From the NCBI RefSeq assembly GCF_900103985.1, contig NZ_FNIE01000001.1, forward strand, positions 248,001 through 312,000: a DNA stretch of 64,000 bases. Reading direction: 5' to 3'. Source of the DNA: Actinacidiphila guanduensis. GTDB taxonomy: Bacteria; Actinomycetota; Actinomycetes; Streptomycetales; Streptomycetaceae. Under the pieces are notes generated by a model. It searched no databases, was not told where the DNA came from, and saw nothing but the letters and a program-made list of their open reading frames with translations. A program made the position numbers and the translations under genes. Of this stretch, positions 61,287 through 64,000 are shown piece after piece. Numbering within the stretch: position 1 is the stretch's first letter; the number at the start of each line of letters is the position of its first letter.

Positions 61287-63878
61287 TCAGCGCAGGAGTG
61301 CCGACAGGGTGGCACCGTACAAGTGGCGGGTTGTGGCGCGCACTCGGGTTCCGCCGGGGGTTCGGGAGACGCGCAGGCCCGGGGCGGTCGAGACGGCGCG
61401 CAGGGGGCGGCCGCGCAGCAGCACGGTGACGGTGTCCCGGGTCGTCGTTGGGTCGGCGATCGCCACCTCGACGCCGCCGTCCGGGTGTTCGCGCACCAGC
61501 ACGGAGGCCGGGCCGTCGGTCTCCACCGTACCCGCGCGGTGCGTACCGCGGGCGAAGGCGTTCAGCGCGGTGATCCGCAGGGCGGGGTGGTGGACGGCCT
61601 GCAGGGCGGTGGAGTTGGCGAGGACGAGCGGGGTCCTGCCGTGGCGGCCGTAGCCGGCCAGGGCGCTGTCGGTGGCCCCGGGCACGATCGCGTACGCGAA
61701 CGCCGTGGGCGGGGCGCCGGCCGGCTGGGCGTGGCCGACGGAGAAGACCTGCTTGGTCACCGCCGTGTCGGGGTTGGACGTGCGCACGGTGCGACGGCTG
61801 CGCGTCACCGTCTCCACCGCCACGGTCACCTGCGGCGGCCGCTGCCCGCCGGGCCCGTCGAGGAAGACGTAGCCGACGACGGTGTCCTGCGCCGGGTCGG
61901 CGCACCGCAGCCAGGCGAGCCGGGCGGTGCCGGGGCCGGTGAGCGCGCTGCCGTTCAGCAGCCGCCCGGTCAGGGCCAGTTGGGTGGAGGGGGCGGCGAT
62001 GCGGGTGTCGAGGGTCGTGGTCACCGCGCGGCCCGCGCCGTCGCCGACGCCCGCTGCGAGCACCACGACCTCGTCGTCGAAGAAGTACCAGGACTTGGTG
62101 GCCTGCGCGTTGCGGTACGCGACGAAGTCCGGCGGCAACTGCCCCGCCTGCACAGCCGCGTAGGCCGCGTCGTCGGAGAGCACCAGGCCGCAGGTGCCGT
62201 ACGCCCCGCAACTGGTCCCGCCGGAGTGGGTGTTGGTGGACAGCGGGAAGTAGACGTAGGTGTTCTGCGACTCGGAGGAAGACGTGAAGCCGGCCGCCGG
62301 GTTGTCGTACCAGGCCGTGCCGTACAGCTCCGGCACCGACTCGCGCTCCTCGACCGGCGCGGTGACGCCCGCCAGCGCGTAGGGCGACACGGTGGTGAAG
62401 TAGTCCACGCCGTACGCCTGCGTCTGGTCCTGCCCGGACAGGTACAGGTAGTGCGCGCCGGCGCCCTGGAACCACGGCAGCAGGTTCTCACCGCTCATGT
62501 ACTCGTAGCCGCTGATCCGGGTGGAGCTGCGGGCGAGGGTGAAGGTGTAGCCGGGGCGGCGGTGCACCACGCGGTCCATCGCGTTGAACGCGCTGTGCCG
62601 GGCGGCCGGGTTGAGGTCGGCGGCGGGTACGGAGGTGTCGGCGAGGATGTCGGCGTAGCGGCCCACGCTCACCGGGGAGACGAAGCCCGCCGGATTGAGC
62701 GCCGCCCGCGACTCCTGCCGCACGTACTTCACATAGCCCGCAAGTGCCGCCGCCTGCGCACCCGTCGAGTACGCCGCCAGGTCCACCACGGACTCCACGA
62801 CGGTGCCCACGTCCGCGTACCCGGTGCCGGTCCTGGACACCGCGCGGCCCTTGACCGCCTCCATCATCCAGCCCTCGTGGATCAGCGGCGCGAAGCTGTT
62901 CGCGACCCAACTGCCCGCCGCCGCCACCGGATCCGCGCCCGCGAGGTACCCGGTCCCGTCGAGCACCTTCACGGTCTGCACGATCCGCGTCAGCAGACCC
63001 GTGCCGTAGGAGCCGGTGTACGCCACCGACGCGTGCTGGATGAAGGAGCCGTCGGCGTAGAAGCCGTCGGTGACGCCGTGCTGCAGCGCGTACGGGTCGA
63101 TGACGGCGAGCACGGTGAGCTGGTCCGCGACCGCCTTGGTGATGCGGGCGTCGTCGCCGAGCAGGGCGCCCTGCAGGATGCGGTCGGTGGTGATGTCGGC
63201 GAGGTTGGCACCGGTGTGGAAGCGGGAGTTCAGGTCGACGTCGCCGTCCTTGCCGTTGCGCAGGTAGCCGTCCATGGCGGCGACGTACGCGGGCGTCAGG
63301 TCGGGGCGACTCGCCGCCAAGGCGTCCTTGAGCAGGATCAGCGTCTTGGTGGCGTACTGCGAGATGCCGATCTCCCAGTTGAACCAGTTGCCGTAGTAGC
63401 CGGCCGACTGGTCGCCGTAGTAGCCGTCGTAGAGGAACGCGAGCCCGTCGACGACGCGTTGCTGCACCTCGGGGCTGTCGAGCAGGTCGGCAGGGGCGCC
63501 GGGGGCGCGGGTGGCCAGGGCGATCTCGTAGAGGTACTGGAAGGACGAGGTGAGGTTGGCGTCGTTCGTGCCGAGGGTGAGGCCGGCGAAGACCTGGCCG
63601 CCGCCCGCGCTGTCCATCGCGGTCAGGTGCGAGCGGGCGGTGGACACGATGGCGGCGAGCTTCGCCGCGACCTCGGGCCGGCTGTTCGCCTCCGGGGTGC
63701 CGGCGAACACGGCGAGGGTGTTGGCCAGGACCAGGGCTTGGCCGGCGGCGCCGGTCCCTCCGGGGGTTCCCTCGCCGGTCCGGCCGGCGCTGTCGGCCGA
63801 CGCGCGGAGTGGCTGGGCCGCGGCCAGCAGGGCGCCTGTCGGTACGGCGGCGATCAGGGCACGACGGGATATCCGCAC
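61287..63878 (-). CDS. Tat-exported polysaccharide lyase family 8
   Basis: An 863-residue lyase of the PL8 family (hyaluronate, chondroitin or xanthan lyases). The N-terminus has a twin-arginine signal (RISRRALIAAVPTGALLAAA). The alpha/alpha-toroid domain carries NWFNWEIGISQYATKTLILL near residue 165 and DGSFIQHASVAYTGSYG near residue 265, with the catalytic His and Tyr. The beta-sandwich domains follow, and the C-terminus is near LYGATLSALLR. I chose GTG 63878 because GGAGGG lies five bases upstream. Which polysaccharide it cleaves cannot be read from sequence alone; a 7-bp-arm inverted repeat upstream may control it. Confidence 0.92.
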   Translation of the reverse strand: MRISRRALIAAVPTGALLAAAQPLRASADSAGRTGEGTPGGTGAAGQALVLANTLAVFAGTPEANSRPEVAAKLAAIVSTARSHLTAMDSAGGGQVFAGLTLGTNDANLTSSFQYLYEIALATRAPGAPADLLDSPEVQQRVVDGLAFLYDGYYGDQSAGYYGNWFNWEIGISQYATKTLILLKDALAASRPDLTPAYVAAMDGYLRNGKDGDVDLNSRFHTGANLADITTDRILQGALLGDDARITKAVADQLTVLAVIDPYALQHGVTDGFYADGSFIQHASVAYTGSYGTGLLTRIVQTVKVLDGTGYLAGADPVAAAGSWVANSFAPLIHEGWMMEAVKGRAVSRTGTGYADVGTVVESVVDLAAYSTGAQAAALAGYVKYVRQESRAALNPAGFVSPVSVGRYADILADTSVPAADLNPAARHSAFNAMDRVVHRRPGYTFTLARSSTRISGYEYMSGENLLPWFQGAGAHYLYLSGQDQTQAYGVDYFTTVSPYALAGVTAPVEERESVPELYGTAWYDNPAAGFTSSSESQNTYVYFPLSTNTHSGGTSCGAYGTCGLVLSDDAAYAAVQAGQLPPDFVAYRNAQATKSWYFFDDEVVVLAAGVGDGAGRAVTTTLDTRIAAPSTQLALTGRLLNGSALTGPGTARLAWLRCADPAQDTVVGYVFLDGPGGQRPPQVTVAVETVTRSRRTVRTSNPDTAVTKQVFSVGHAQPAGAPPTAFAYAIVPGATDSALAGYGRHGRTPLVLANSTALQAVHHPALRITALNAFARGTHRAGTVETDGPASVLVREHPDGGVEVAIADPTTTRDTVTVLLRGRPLRAVSTAPGLRVSRTPGGTRVRATTRHLYGATLSALLR

Positions 63879-63908
63879 GGTTCCCTCCGGGGGGAGCGGG
63901 GTGATGTA

Positions 63909-63931
63909 AGCGGTTTCCGTATTGAACCGCT
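63909..63931. promoter_or_regulatory. inverted repeat upstream of PL8 gene
   Basis: AGCGGTT (63909-63915) and AACCGCT (63925-63931) are perfect inverted copies nine bases apart, 31 bp before the PL8 start. Confidence 0.55.
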
Positions 63932-64000
63932 CGGGGTCCGGCGTGTCACGTGTTTCCACGCAACGGCTCCGCTCAACGGCTCCGCCGGCCTACGGGGTGC

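Overview
The window looks like chromosome of a Streptomyces or close relative in the Streptomycetaceae. It has very high GC with strong third-position GC bias, GTG/TTG starts, many apparently leaderless genes, a DUF6233 protein, a SpoIIE-type phosphatase and many secreted polysaccharide-degrading enzymes. I see no rRNA, tRNA, phage, intact insertion sequence or CRISPR array.

Region 1 (1-18.4 kb) is a mosaic of core and accessory genes. It holds an alcohol-dehydrogenase-like gene with a HutC-type GntR regulator, htpG, a stand-alone glucose-6-phosphate dehydrogenase, an MFS exporter and DUF4259. It also has two divergent regulator/target pairs (MarR with VOC, XRE/MmyB-type with SDR), DUF6233, ribokinase, a DinB protein, a membrane SpoIIE phosphatase and a large secreted CBM56/beta-helix protein. 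Two non-coding arrays of degenerate tandem repeats lie here (5.98-6.33 kb and 12.28-12.37 kb).

Region 2 (18.6-46.1 kb) is the most interesting part: about two dozen genes in several divergent units that together look like a catabolic island for an aromatic di- or polycarboxylic acid. It has two uptake systems (an ABC importer and a complete TctCAB tripartite tricarboxylate transporter) and a three-component Rieske oxygenase with separately placed reductase, ferredoxin and oxygenase. It also has two 4,5-dihydroxyphthalate-decarboxylase-like proteins, two bicupin putative dioxygenases, a zinc alcohol dehydrogenase, an alpha/beta-hydrolase with Cys at the nucleophile position, a PanB-like protein, and the terminal LigJ (4-oxalomesaconate hydratase) and LigK (CHA aldolase) pair that yields pyruvate and oxaloacetate. 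LigAB, LigC and LigI are not seen; the cupins and other enzymes may replace them. A EutA-like reactivase with a 14-histidine N-terminal extension overlaps one cupin gene by four bases. A FadR-type GntR regulator sits inside, and a variant of one 11-bp element (best copy TGGTATGACCA) lies before nine promoters, which defines a likely regulon.

Region 3 (46.2-57.8 kb) starts with a secreted GH92 mannosidase, followed by a third degenerate repeat array, small hypothetical genes (DUF3885, a Cys-rich protein, a DJ-1/PfpI protein, a beta-propeller protein), gene remnants, and a lower-GC two-gene unit encoding a GNAT protein and a four-helix membrane protein.

Region 4 (57.9-64 kb) carries a hemC paralogue next to a blasticidin-S-deaminase-like gene, then a GH18 endoglycosidase, a VOC protein and a Tat-exported PL8 polysaccharide lyase. 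GH92 and GH18 share a TGACA-N4-TGTCA operator and may act together on N-glycans.
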